The notes under the pieces: generated by a model
The model's input: the letters and a program-made list of their open reading frames with translations, nothing else
Databases searched by the model: none
Told to the model about the DNA's origin: nothing
Shown here: in pieces, positions 4,879-11,304 of the stretch
How the letters are laid out: each line of letters begins with the position of its first letter
Numbering within the stretch: the stretch's first letter is position 1
Assembly: GCA_016935035.1 (NCBI GenBank)
Contig: JAFGRR010000082.1
Location: 1 to 11,304, forward strand
Length of the DNA stretch: 11,304 bases
Direction: 5' to 3'
Origin: Phycisphaerae bacterium
Lineage (GTDB): Bacteria; Planctomycetota; Phycisphaerae; UBA1845; Fen-1342
Position numbers and translations under genes: made by a program

Positions 4879-7800
4879 TCATCCAACACTTCGCGCCGCG
4901 GGACGATCGTAAACCATGAAGTAGACCACTGGGATCACAACCAGCGTGAATACGGTGGACACGAACAATCCGAAGATCAATGCCCAGGCCAAGCCGCTGA
5001 AGATCGGGTCCAGCGTGATCGGCCACGCCGCCAGCATCGCCGTGCCGGCGGTCAGGAAGATCGGCCGCAAGCGCACCGCACCGCTCGTGATGAGCGCGTC
5101 CTTCAGCGACTTGCCGGCGTCAAACGCGTGATGCACGAACTCGATCAGCAGGATGGCGTTGCGCACCGCGATGCCCGACAGCGCGATCATGCCGATCATC
5201 GCGGTCGCGGTAAAGAAGATCGGGTCCTGCCACTGGCCGACCGGGTCGGCGGTCAGGGCGTTCAGCAACCAGAACCCCGGCATGATGCCGATCATCGTCA
5301 GCGGGATCGAAATCATCAGAATGAGCGGCATGAGGTAGCTCTTGGTCTCGTAAACCAACAGCATGTAGATACCGAGGCACGCCGCACCGAATGCCAGACC
5401 GAGATCGCGGAAGACATCCAGCGTGATGCGCCATTCGCCTTCACCGGCCCAATCGACCTCGAAGCCCGGCGGAATCGCCCACGGCACGCCGCCGCCGTTA
5501 CTCAGGTAGCTGCGTGCCGCCAACGGTCGGGCCTTGGACTTGTCGAGGCTCACCGCACTGCCGCCCCACTCACCTCGATCGGCCTGTATGTCGAGGATCG
5601 CCTCGGCCGGCGCGCGGCCGGCGGTGTCGGCGAAAACGTAGACCACCCGCCGCAGGTTCTTGCGGTAGATCGTCTTGTCCTGCACCGAAGTCTCGACATG
5701 GCCGATCTCTGCCAACGGCACCGGCCGGCCGGCCATCCCCACCACGTACAGGTTCTCGATAGCCTCGGGGTATGAGCGTTGGTCCCTCGGCAGCCGCAGG
5801 ACGATCGGCAGCGGATTCACCTCGTCCGGCCGCTTGAGAATCGAGACCGTGCTGCCGTCGATGGCCGTGCTAACCAGCGCCGCCACCTGCTCGGCGCTGA
5901 CGCCGGAGAGAGCGGCTTTTTCGGTGTCGAGCACGAATCGCAGACGGGTCTGATCGGCCTCGACCGTGTCGTCCACATCGACCACGGCCGGCTCCGCCTC
6001 AAGCCTGGCGCGGACCAGTTTGGCCGCGTTGATGATCTCGTCATAACTGTGATACGGCTGACCGTAGATCTCGGCGGTCACAGTGGCAATCACGGGCGGT
6101 CCGGGCGGCATCTCGACCAGCTTGATGTTGGCGCCCCAGCGATCGGCGATCTGGTTCAGCTCCTCGCGCAGGCCCAGCGTCATGGCGTGGCTCTGCCGCA
6201 CACGCTCCAGCTTCTGCACCAGGTTGATGCGAATGTCGGCGACGTTCTCACCGCTGCGCAGGTAATAGTGCCGGACCATGCCGTTGAAGTCCATCGGACT
6301 CGACGTGCCCACAAACGTCGTGACGTCGGTGACCTCGGGCACGCCGCGCAGATACGCGGCCAGATCGGCGGTCGCCGACGCGGTCGTCTCCAACGTGGTG
6401 CCCTCGGGCATGTCCACGACGACCTGGAACTCGTTCTTGTTGTCGAACGGAAGCATCTTCAGCGGCACACGCCTGCTCATCGCCAGCCAGCCGCTGAAGC
6501 AGAACAGCACCGCCATCACAAGGAGCAGTCCGAGCCGCGCGGGGCGACTCGCCAGGAACGGCCCCAGCGCGCCGCTGTATGCACGGTAGACCAGCGACGA
6601 CTCATCCGTCACGCCGGCATGCGGCGCGGCCTTGTCGCCGGCATCCTCACGCGGCTTGTACAGACCCTTCATGACGTGATACGTCATCCACGGCGTGATG
6701 GTGAACGCGACCACCAGGCTCATCAACATTGCCAGTGGCACGTTGAGCGCCATCGGCCGCATGTACGGCCCCATCATGCCAGTGATGAAGAACATCGGGA
6801 TGAAGCTGACAATGACCGCCAGCGTGGCCAGGATGATCGGCGGCCGCACCTCGTTCACCGCCGTCAGCACCGCCTGCATCGGCTTCTGCCGGCCCATGCG
6901 CAGGTGCCGGTAGATATTCTCGACATCGACGATTGGGTCATCCACCACCAGCCCAAGCGCCAGAATGAGCGCGAAGAGCGTCACCCGATTTATCGTGTAG
7001 CCGGTCAGGTAGTTAACCAGAAGCGTCAGCGCGAACGTAATGGGAACGGCGGTCGCGATGATCAGCCCCTCGCGCCAGCCCAGCGTCAACGCGATCAGCG
7101 CGATGACGATCACTATCGCCACCGCCAACCCCTCGACCAGTTCGTTGACCTTGTGGTTGGCCGTCTCGCCATAGTTGCGCGTGATGCGCGTGTAGACTCC
7201 CGTCGGCAGAATCGTCTCTCGCAGCTTGTTCAGCTCGCGCTCGACGGCGTCCGCGACCGTGACGGCATTCGTGCCCTTGCGTTTGGCGACGGCGATATGC
7301 ACGGCCGAGTAGTCGTGCTTGTTTTCGGCCAGACCGGCGGGAATAGAATCGTCATGTGCCGCCGCCGGACCGAAGCCAATGCGCGTGTACGTCTCCGGCT
7401 CCTCCGGCCCGTCGATGACGGTCGCCACATCGCTCAGGTAGACTGGGCGGCCGTTCGGTGTCGCGATCACCAATCGGCGAATGTCGTGCGCATCCTTGAA
7501 CACGCCGCCGGCCTCGACGATGACGGCCCGGTTATTGGCATCGATCTGCCCGCCCGGCAATTCCGCGTTCATCGCGCGCAGGGCCATCGCCAACTGTTCC
7601 GAGCCGATTCGGCGACCGGCCAGAAGCTGGGTATCGAACTCGACGCGAATCTCGCGCGGGCGGCCACCGACGATCCGCGTGCCGCCGGTGTTCGGCACTG
7701 CCTCAAGCTTGCTTTCAAGCTCCTCGGCCACGCGGCGCAGCGTGTAGTCGTCGTAGCGGTCGCTCCACAGCGTCGCCGTCACGATCGGCACATCGTCGAT

Positions 7801-8229
7801 CTCGACCGGTTTGACAACCCACCCGGCCACTTGCGACGGAATCGCATCAACGTTGCTTTGCAGCTTGCTGTAGATCTTGACCAGGCTGTCTTCGCGGTCC
7901 TCGCCGACGTAGAAACGCACGGTCACTATCGCGCCATGCGGCCGGCTCATGGAATAGACGTATTCGACGCCGTCGATCTGATAGAGCAGCTTTTCGAGCC
8001 GCTGCGTGACTTGACGCTCGACCTCCTCGGCCGACGCGCCGGGCACGGAGATGTGCACGTCGGCGATCGGAACGATGATCTGCGGCTCTTCCTCGCGCGG
8101 CGTGACCATCAATGCCACGGCGCCCAAGATGAGGGAGAGAATCACCAGCATCACCGAGAGGTTGCCCTTGAGGAAGACCTCGACGACCCGGCTGGTCAGC
8201 GGCTGTCGCTCGTTCGGCAGTTGGTCCAT
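4879..8229 (-). CDS. RND-family efflux permease, HAE (drug/hydrophobe) type
   Basis: This is an inner-membrane proton-driven pump subunit of 1116 residues, within the expected size range for the family. The first helix is at about residues 24-43, a large periplasmic domain follows, then helices at about 365-520, another at 565-585, a second periplasmic domain, and a final helix group at about 940-1110. The fourth-helix motif GLVVDDPIVDVENI carries the adjacent Asp430-Asp431 pair of hydrophobe/amphiphile pumps; metal-exporting HME pumps usually have a single Asp in a different setting. The internal GMIALSGIAVRNAILLIEF (1013-1031) is typical of the second half. The start at 8229 is 15 nt after the stop of the membrane-fusion gene and has GGGGGCGAG upstream, so the pair is probably translationally coupled. 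The substrate is not readable from sequence. Confidence 0.93.
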   Translation of the reverse strand: MDQLPNERQPLTSRVVEVFLKGNLSVMLVILSLILGAVALMVTPREEEPQIIVPIADVHISVPGASAEEVERQVTQRLEKLLYQIDGVEYVYSMSRPHGAIVTVRFYVGEDREDSLVKIYSKLQSNVDAIPSQVAGWVVKPVEIDDVPIVTATLWSDRYDDYTLRRVAEELESKLEAVPNTGGTRIVGGRPREIRVEFDTQLLAGRRIGSEQLAMALRAMNAELPGGQIDANNRAVIVEAGGVFKDAHDIRRLVIATPNGRPVYLSDVATVIDGPEEPETYTRIGFGPAAAHDDSIPAGLAENKHDYSAVHIAVAKRKGTNAVTVADAVERELNKLRETILPTGVYTRITRNYGETANHKVNELVEGLAVAIVIVIALIALTLGWREGLIIATAVPITFALTLLVNYLTGYTINRVTLFALILALGLVVDDPIVDVENIYRHLRMGRQKPMQAVLTAVNEVRPPIILATLAVIVSFIPMFFITGMMGPYMRPMALNVPLAMLMSLVVAFTITPWMTYHVMKGLYKPREDAGDKAAPHAGVTDESSLVYRAYSGALGPFLASRPARLGLLLVMAVLFCFSGWLAMSRRVPLKMLPFDNKNEFQVVVDMPEGTTLETTASATADLAAYLRGVPEVTDVTTFVGTSSPMDFNGMVRHYYLRSGENVADIRINLVQKLERVRQSHAMTLGLREELNQIADRWGANIKLVEMPPGPPVIATVTAEIYGQPYHSYDEIINAAKLVRARLEAEPAVVDVDDTVEADQTRLRFVLDTEKAALSGVSAEQVAALVSTAIDGSTVSILKRPDEVNPLPIVLRLPRDQRSYPEAIENLYVVGMAGRPVPLAEIGHVETSVQDKTIYRKNLRRVVYVFADTAGRAPAEAILDIQADRGEWGGSAVSLDKSKARPLAARSYLSNGGGVPWAIPPGFEVDWAGEGEWRITLDVFRDLGLAFGAACLGIYMLLVYETKSYLMPLILMISIPLTMIGIMPGFWLLNALTADPVGQWQDPIFFTATAMIGMIALSGIAVRNAILLIEFVHHAFDAGKSLKDALITSGAVRLRPIFLTAGTAMLAAWPITLDPIFSGLAWALIFGLFVSTVFTLVVIPVVYFMVYDRPAARSVG

Positions 8230-8244
8230 CGTGTCGCTCGCCCC

Positions 8245-9309
8245 CTACAGTTGGTCCGGATCGGCGACGATCTGCTCGCCGGCGGTCAGACCGGAAGCGA
8301 TCGACACCTCGTCGCCGTGCTCGCCCGCGACCTGAACAAACGCACGCTCCACACGGTTACCGTCGATGACCCGATAGACGTAGGGCACCTGCCCCACGCG
8401 TCGAATCGCCGTGCTGGGAATTCTCAGTTCCTGTCGCTCGCCGAGCGGTATGTACAACCGGCCGAACATCCCGGGAATTACGCCCGGTGGACACGGCCCC
8501 GTGACCTTGACCTGAAAGGCACGGCTTAGCACGTCCGCCTCGGGCACGATTTCGCTGATGGCCCCTTCGCAGTGCAGCCCCAGCGCGTCCAGCGACACAG
8601 GCAACTTCTGCCCCACCTTCAGGCTGGTCGCCAGCGACTCGCGCACGGTCGCGACCAGTTGCAGGCGATCGTAAAGCGTCAGTACCGTCTGCCCCGGTTG
8701 CACCATGTCGCCGACATCCACCGCCTTGTCGATGACCACGCCGGTCAGCGGCGAGCGGATCGTGGCGTACTCGACGACGGTTTGCGCCTCACGTAAGGCG
8801 CCGCGGGCTTGTTCGAGATTCGCCTTGGCGGCGTTAAGGTTGTTCGTAGCGGTGGTGAATTCGAGCTCGCTGGTGGCGTTTTGCTCGTGCAACCGAACGA
8901 TGCGATCGTAGTTTGTCTGGGCCTGGTCGAGCGCGGACTGGGCGGCATCGGCGGCCGCCTGGGCCTGGCTCACGCGAGCGTCCAGGTCCGCGTGCTCCAA
9001 CTCGACGAGCACCTGGTCCTTCTCGACGTATTGGCCGGCCAGGAAGTGCACGGCCAGCACACGTGCAATCACCTTGGCACCGACTTCGGTCTGGTGCGCC
9101 GCACGCACCGTGCTCACCGCCTCCTCCGACAGCGGCACGGCCACCTGTTGCACCATGAACGTCGGAGCCTTGCCGAGCGGCTGCATGCCGACCTGGGCTG
9201 GGCCGGGCTCGATCTTCTGGTGAAAGCCGCCGGCCAGCCAAATCAGCAGCACGACGATTCCGCCAACAGACAACAGCGCTATAGCGCCGCCCCGAATCCA
9301 CCGCATCAT
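8245..9309 (-). CDS. RND membrane-fusion (periplasmic adaptor) protein, HlyD/AcrA type
   Basis: This adaptor of 354 residues would join the RND permease to an outer-membrane channel. It has an N-terminal membrane anchor (about 8-26). The first half of the lipoyl domain is at about 74-108, a coiled-coil hairpin rich in Ala, Gln and Glu at about 112-178, and the second lipoyl half (YATIRSPLTGVVIDKAVDVGD) at about 181-201. A beta-barrel runs at about 215-290, followed by a membrane-proximal domain. The ATG at 9309 has GGGAG 8 nt upstream. A longer in-frame reading to 9471 would overlap the peroxiredoxin gene and is rejected. No outer-membrane TolC-type gene is in the window, so the channel must be encoded elsewhere. 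Confidence 0.92.
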   Translation of the reverse strand: MMRWIRGGAIALLSVGGIVVLLIWLAGGFHQKIEPGPAQVGMQPLGKAPTFMVQQVAVPLSEEAVSTVRAAHQTEVGAKVIARVLAVHFLAGQYVEKDQVLVELEHADLDARVSQAQAAADAAQSALDQAQTNYDRIVRLHEQNATSELEFTTATNNLNAAKANLEQARGALREAQTVVEYATIRSPLTGVVIDKAVDVGDMVQPGQTVLTLYDRLQLVATVRESLATSLKVGQKLPVSLDALGLHCEGAISEIVPEADVLSRAFQVKVTGPCPPGVIPGMFGRLYIPLGERQELRIPSTAIRRVGQVPYVYRVIDGNRVERAFVQVAGEHGDEVSIASGLTAGEQIVADPDQL

Positions 9310-9451
9310 GGCAAGATCTCCCGAACTCGTTACGCGCCCACCCGGCGCGCCTAGCATACGACCGAGACCGCACGGCCGCCAGCTTTGGGCCGCCGGCGAC
9401 GTGCACACGGCTTGCGACCGCGCGCACGCCGGCCGACCGACTCGAATCGCG
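9310..9451. other. Gap between peroxiredoxin and the efflux operon
   Basis: No gene is seen. An imperfect inverted repeat, CCGGC...GTGC (9393-9404) against GCAC-GCCGG (9424-9432), could mark the 3' end of the peroxiredoxin transcript, but it has no T-run. A TATGCT hexamer on the minus strand (9353-9358) is a poor -10 candidate for the pump operon with no matching -35. Confidence 0.25.
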
Positions 9452-10042
9452 TTACTTGGCGTGTTTGGCAAGGTACTTGGCGACGCCTTCGGACGACGGC
9501 TTCATGCCTTCGTCACCCGCGTGCCAATTCGCCGGGCACACGTCGCCGTGTTTCTCAGTGAACTGCAGCGCATCGAGCATGCGCAGCGCCTCGTCAACGT
9601 TGCGGCCCAGCGGCAGATCGTTGATGACCGCATGTCGGACGATTCCTTCCTTATCAATCAGGAACAACCCGCGCAGCGCGACCGACTCGTCCAGCAACAC
9701 GCCATACTGCCGCGCGATCTCTTTCGTGATATCGGCAACCAGCGGATACTGGACGTTTCCGATGCCGCCCTTCTCGACCGCCGTGTTCTTCCAGGCGAAG
9801 TGCGAGAAGTGCGAATCGACCGAGACGCCGATCACCTCGCAGTTCTTCTCCTTGAAATGATCGAGCTTCTTGTTGAAGGCGATGATCTCGGACGGACAGA
9901 CAAACGTGAAATCCAGCGGGTAAAAGAACAGAACAACGTACTTCCCGCGATAGGACGACAGCTTCAGCTCGGCGAACGAGCTATCTGGCATAACCGCCTG
10001 CGCCGTAAAGTCCGGCGCCTCTTTTGTAACAAGCATATCCAC
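9452..10042 (-). CDS. Typical 2-Cys peroxiredoxin (AhpC/Prx1 class)
   Basis: This cytoplasmic thiol peroxidase has 196 residues and reduces hydrogen peroxide and organic hydroperoxides. The peroxidatic Cys49 lies in FTFVCPSE (45-52). The resolving Cys169 lies in VCPANW (168-173), as expected for the typical two-cysteine class. A GGIG loop is present (92-95), but the C-terminal YF motif that accompanies it in hyperoxidation-sensitive enzymes is absent, so a robust bacterial enzyme is likely. The start is probably the GTG at 10042, with GGAGG 10 nt upstream; the ATG at 10036 would be 16 nt away. The reductant is not encoded nearby. Its neighbours are the ferritin/ribbon pair upstream and the RND operon downstream. 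Confidence 0.94.
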   Translation of the reverse strand: MDMLVTKEAPDFTAQAVMPDSSFAELKLSSYRGKYVVLFFYPLDFTFVCPSEIIAFNKKLDHFKEKNCEVIGVSVDSHFSHFAWKNTAVEKGGIGNVQYPLVADITKEIARQYGVLLDESVALRGLFLIDKEGIVRHAVINDLPLGRNVDEALRMLDALQFTEKHGDVCPANWHAGDEGMKPSSEGVAKYLAKHAK

Positions 10043-10190
10043 TTGATGTATTCCTCCGTTGGGACCTTTGATCAGAGCCGTGACCGTCAGAGAGCGGTTG
10101 TGCCGAGAACCGATCGATCTCTCCCGCCAGCGCCTCCTTACGGGCGCGGCTCCGTTCGGCTTGGGACCAGGTTCTAACGACCGGCGGCCC

Positions 10191-10526
10191 CTAGCCCCAC
10201 TTGCCCTTCTTCATGTGCGACTGCATCTCGGTCATGGCCATCTTCATGATCTCCCAGCTATGCTCGAGCGAGCGTTGGAAGACCTTCACGCAGGCTGGGT
10301 CCAGGTTGTCCGCGATGCCATCCTTGCAGGCCTGCTCCATCTTGCGGCCGAGGTTGTACAGCCGACAGTGCAGCGAGTTCGTGTGACGGGACCGTTCGAC
10401 CAGGTTGGCGGCGGCTTCGTCGAGTTGCGTGAATTTCTCAGCCGGGGCACCGCACTTAGGGCACTTCTCTGGCGGCGTCTCACCGTCGTGGATATATCCG
10501 CATTGGCATAACCATTTCTTGTTAAT
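10191..10526 (-). CDS. Small rubredoxin-like ribbon protein with predicted ATT start
   Basis: Reading from ATT at 10526 gives 111 residues with no internal stop, beginning INKKWLCQCGYIHDGETPPE. The four metal-ligand cysteines are Cys7, Cys9 (a tight CxC knuckle), Cys22 and Cys25 (CPKC). They form a rubredoxin/zinc-ribbon fold like the one at the end of rubrerythrins, here placed at the N-terminus. The remaining 80 residues look helical and contain Cys54, Cys67, Cys79 and several histidines. I see no ferritin-like diiron ExxH set, so it is not rubrerythrin itself. An in-frame TGA lies 9 codons upstream and no ATG, GTG, TTG or CTG occurs between it and the ribbon. AAGGAG lies six bases before the ATT. 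The gene follows ferritin by 117 nt. The function is unknown; electron transfer or iron handling is an inference. Confidence 0.72.
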   Translation of the reverse strand: MNKKWLCQCGYIHDGETPPEKCPKCGAPAEKFTQLDEAAANLVERSRHTNSLHCRLYNLGRKMEQACKDGIADNLDPACVKVFQRSLEHSWEIMKMAMTEMQSHMKKGKWG

Positions 10527-10532
10527 GACTCT

Positions 10533-10538
10533 CTCCTT
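10533..10538 (-). promoter_or_regulatory. Shine-Dalgarno AAGGAG that fixes the ATT start
   Basis: On the minus strand AAGGAG is followed by the six bases AGAGTC and then ATT AAC AAG. The spacing is ideal for ATT at 10526 and for no standard start codon. This is the main evidence for the unusual initiation codon. Confidence 0.65.
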
Positions 10539-10571
10539 CCGTATGTGGGCTCACCTTCGGTTGACTATATT

Positions 10572-10620
10572 GGTGGTCCGACACACCCGCATGGCATGCG
10601 GATTGCCGTCGTTGACCACC
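10572..10620. repeat. Nested inverted repeats between ferritin and the ribbon gene
   Basis: GGTGGTC (10572-10578) and GACCACC (10614-10620) are a perfect inverted pair. Between them is the near-perfect palindrome CCGCATG-G-CATGCGG (10587-10601). Lying downstream of the ferritin stop and upstream of the ribbon start, it could be a processing or partial termination structure, or an operator. No T-run follows. Confidence 0.4.
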
Positions 10621-10643
10621 CCCGCACGTGTGTCTCTGTTGAG

Positions 10644-11153
10644 TCAGCTCGCCGGAGTAGCCGGCGCGCCGCGCTGCCCCAGTTCGCGGTCAATCATGAA
10701 CAGCATGCCGCCGGCGTCGCCCGCCAGTTTCAGCCGGTCGACGATCTCCTGGGCCGCGGCTTCCTCCTCGACCTGCTCGGTGACAAACCACTGGAGCATG
10801 GCGTTGGTGGCGTGATCCTTCTCGGCCAGCGCGAGATCCACCAAGCCGTTGATCAGCCCCGTGACCTTGCATTCATGCTCATAAGCACCGGCGAAGACTT
10901 CCAGCGGCGACTTCCACTCCGTTTTTGGACCGTCGATCGCGGCAAGCACTACTTTGCCGCCGCGCTCGTGGACGTAGTCCATGAACTTGAGCGCGTGCAC
11001 ATGCTCTTCGTCGGCCTGCATCCGCATCCAATGGGCCATGCCCTTGAGGCCCTTGTTTTCAAGCCAGGCCGACATCGACAGATAGAGGTACGACGAGAAG
11101 AGTTCCGCGTTGATCTGCTTGTTAAGAGCCTGCTCAATCTTGCTGTTCAACAT
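10644..11153 (-). CDS. ftnA: Non-heme ferritin, FtnA type
   Basis: This is a 169-residue iron-storage protein expected to form a 24-mer cage that oxidises Fe(II) and stores the mineral. The ferroxidase residues fall at the same numbers as in E. coli FtnA: Glu17, Glu50, His53, Glu94 and Glu130. The third-site acids Glu49, Glu126 and Glu129 are also present. Family stretches include YLYLSMSAWLENKG and LQWFVTEQVEEE. No heme-ligating Met of bacterioferritin is evident. The ATG at 11153 has AAAGGA about 9 nt upstream. It lies 40 nt downstream of the thiol peroxidase gene on the same strand, suggesting cotranscription of peroxide removal and iron storage. I saw no Fur-type box. Confidence 0.95.
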   Translation of the reverse strand: MLNSKIEQALNKQINAELFSSYLYLSMSAWLENKGLKGMAHWMRMQADEEHVHALKFMDYVHERGGKVVLAAIDGPKTEWKSPLEVFAGAYEHECKVTGLINGLVDLALAEKDHATNAMLQWFVTEQVEEEAAAQEIVDRLKLAGDAGGMLFMIDRELGQRGAPATPAS

Positions 11154-11193
11154 TGTCCGTGTCCTTTCTATGGCCGCGTCTACGCGAGACGGG

Positions 11194-11304
11194 CTACACA
11201 GCCGCTTTGACCGCCGCTAGCGCAGCGGCGTAGTTGGGCTCACTGGTTACTTCGCCGACGTACTCGGCGTGTATGATCTTGCCGTCCTTGCCGATGACGA
11301 ACAC
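11194..11304 (-). CDS. tpx: Thiol peroxidase (Tpx), C-terminal fragment
   Basis: Only the last 36 codons and the stop are in the window; the gene continues past the right edge. The fragment VFVIGKDGKIIHAEYVGE, followed by VTSEPNYAAALAAVKAAV, matches the C-terminal pattern of atypical 2-Cys thiol peroxidase. In that family an xVIDKDGKI strand is followed by E(I/V)TxEPxYxxALxxxK. The catalytic cysteines lie outside the window. Tpx reduces lipid and alkyl hydroperoxides using thioredoxin, often in the periplasm or cytoplasm. Another thioredoxin-fold peroxidase is possible, but the EPNY-AALAA tail favours Tpx. Confidence 0.8.
   Translation of the reverse strand: MFVIGKDGKIIHAEYVGEVTSEPNYAAALAAVKAAV

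Noticed and set aside
4879..8229. Heavy-metal (CzcA/CusA-type) RND pump
   Set aside because: The fourth-helix motif carries the Asp-Asp pair of drug/hydrophobe pumps, and I saw no methionine relay pattern, so a metal substrate is not supported.
5779..8529. Long plus-strand open frame of about 916 codons
   Set aside because: It lies antisense to the well-supported RND permease, and its translation is an Arg/His/Asp-rich composition with no recognisable domain. It is a GC-driven shadow frame.
9310..9471. 54-codon N-terminal extension of the membrane-fusion protein
   Set aside because: It would overlap the peroxiredoxin gene. The ATG at 9309 has a good Shine-Dalgarno and is followed by the expected membrane anchor.
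10043..10190. Small gene near the AAGGAGG on the minus strand at about 10133-10140
   Set aside because: No start codon follows at proper distance and no coding pattern is visible. The gap appears to be non-coding, with only a weak GCGCC/GGCGC stem.
10191..10526. Rubrerythrin
   Set aside because: The rubredoxin-like ribbon is present, but the rest is about 80 residues without the two ExxH diiron motifs of a ferritin-like domain.

Overview
The window is a GC-rich bacterial chromosomal segment. It carries an alternative complex III (ACIII) start, an RND efflux pump and a run of iron and peroxide-defence genes. The gene content (Act-type pentaheme cytochrome, FtnA-type ferritin, rubredoxin, Fpr, Tpx, Prx) and the palindromic intergenic element fit a Gram-negative-type bacterium. 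Planctomycetota (for example Phycisphaerae) is my best guess. This is an inference; no rRNA or other phylogenetic marker is present.

Layout. Positions 1-903 (minus strand) hold the start of an ACIII operon: actA, then the first 53 codons of actB, which runs off the left edge. A divergent intergenic region (904-1086) separates it from the only plus-strand gene, an amidohydrolase-superfamily enzyme (1087-2367). A convergent gap with two hairpins follows. Everything from 2492 to the right edge is on the minus strand. Read in the direction of transcription (right to left) it runs: tpx (3' end), ftnA-like ferritin, a small zinc/iron-ribbon protein, a 2-Cys peroxiredoxin, an RND membrane-fusion protein, an RND permease, a DUF2892 membrane protein, a 176-bp palindromic element, ferredoxin-NADP reductase, rubredoxin and a ZIP metal transporter.

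How the genes may work together. Tpx and the peroxiredoxin remove peroxides. Ferritin stores iron that would otherwise drive Fenton chemistry. Fpr and rubredoxin can move electrons from NADPH to small iron proteins. The ZIP protein moves divalent metal. The ribbon protein beside ferritin could be a redox partner for it. This reading rests on gene order and family knowledge and is not proven by the sequence.

Two points stand out. First, the 111-residue ribbon protein (10191-10526) has no ATG, GTG or TTG upstream of its cysteine motif. The only well-placed start is an ATT six bases after an AAGGAG Shine-Dalgarno, so standard gene finders would miss it. Second, the element at 4453-4628 is a nested palindrome. 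It has 25-bp outer inverted repeats (24/25 matching) around two inverted 32-nt hairpin units. The hairpin stems differ by compensating changes while the loop and flanks are identical, which looks like a MITE or REP/BIME-type element with selection on structure.
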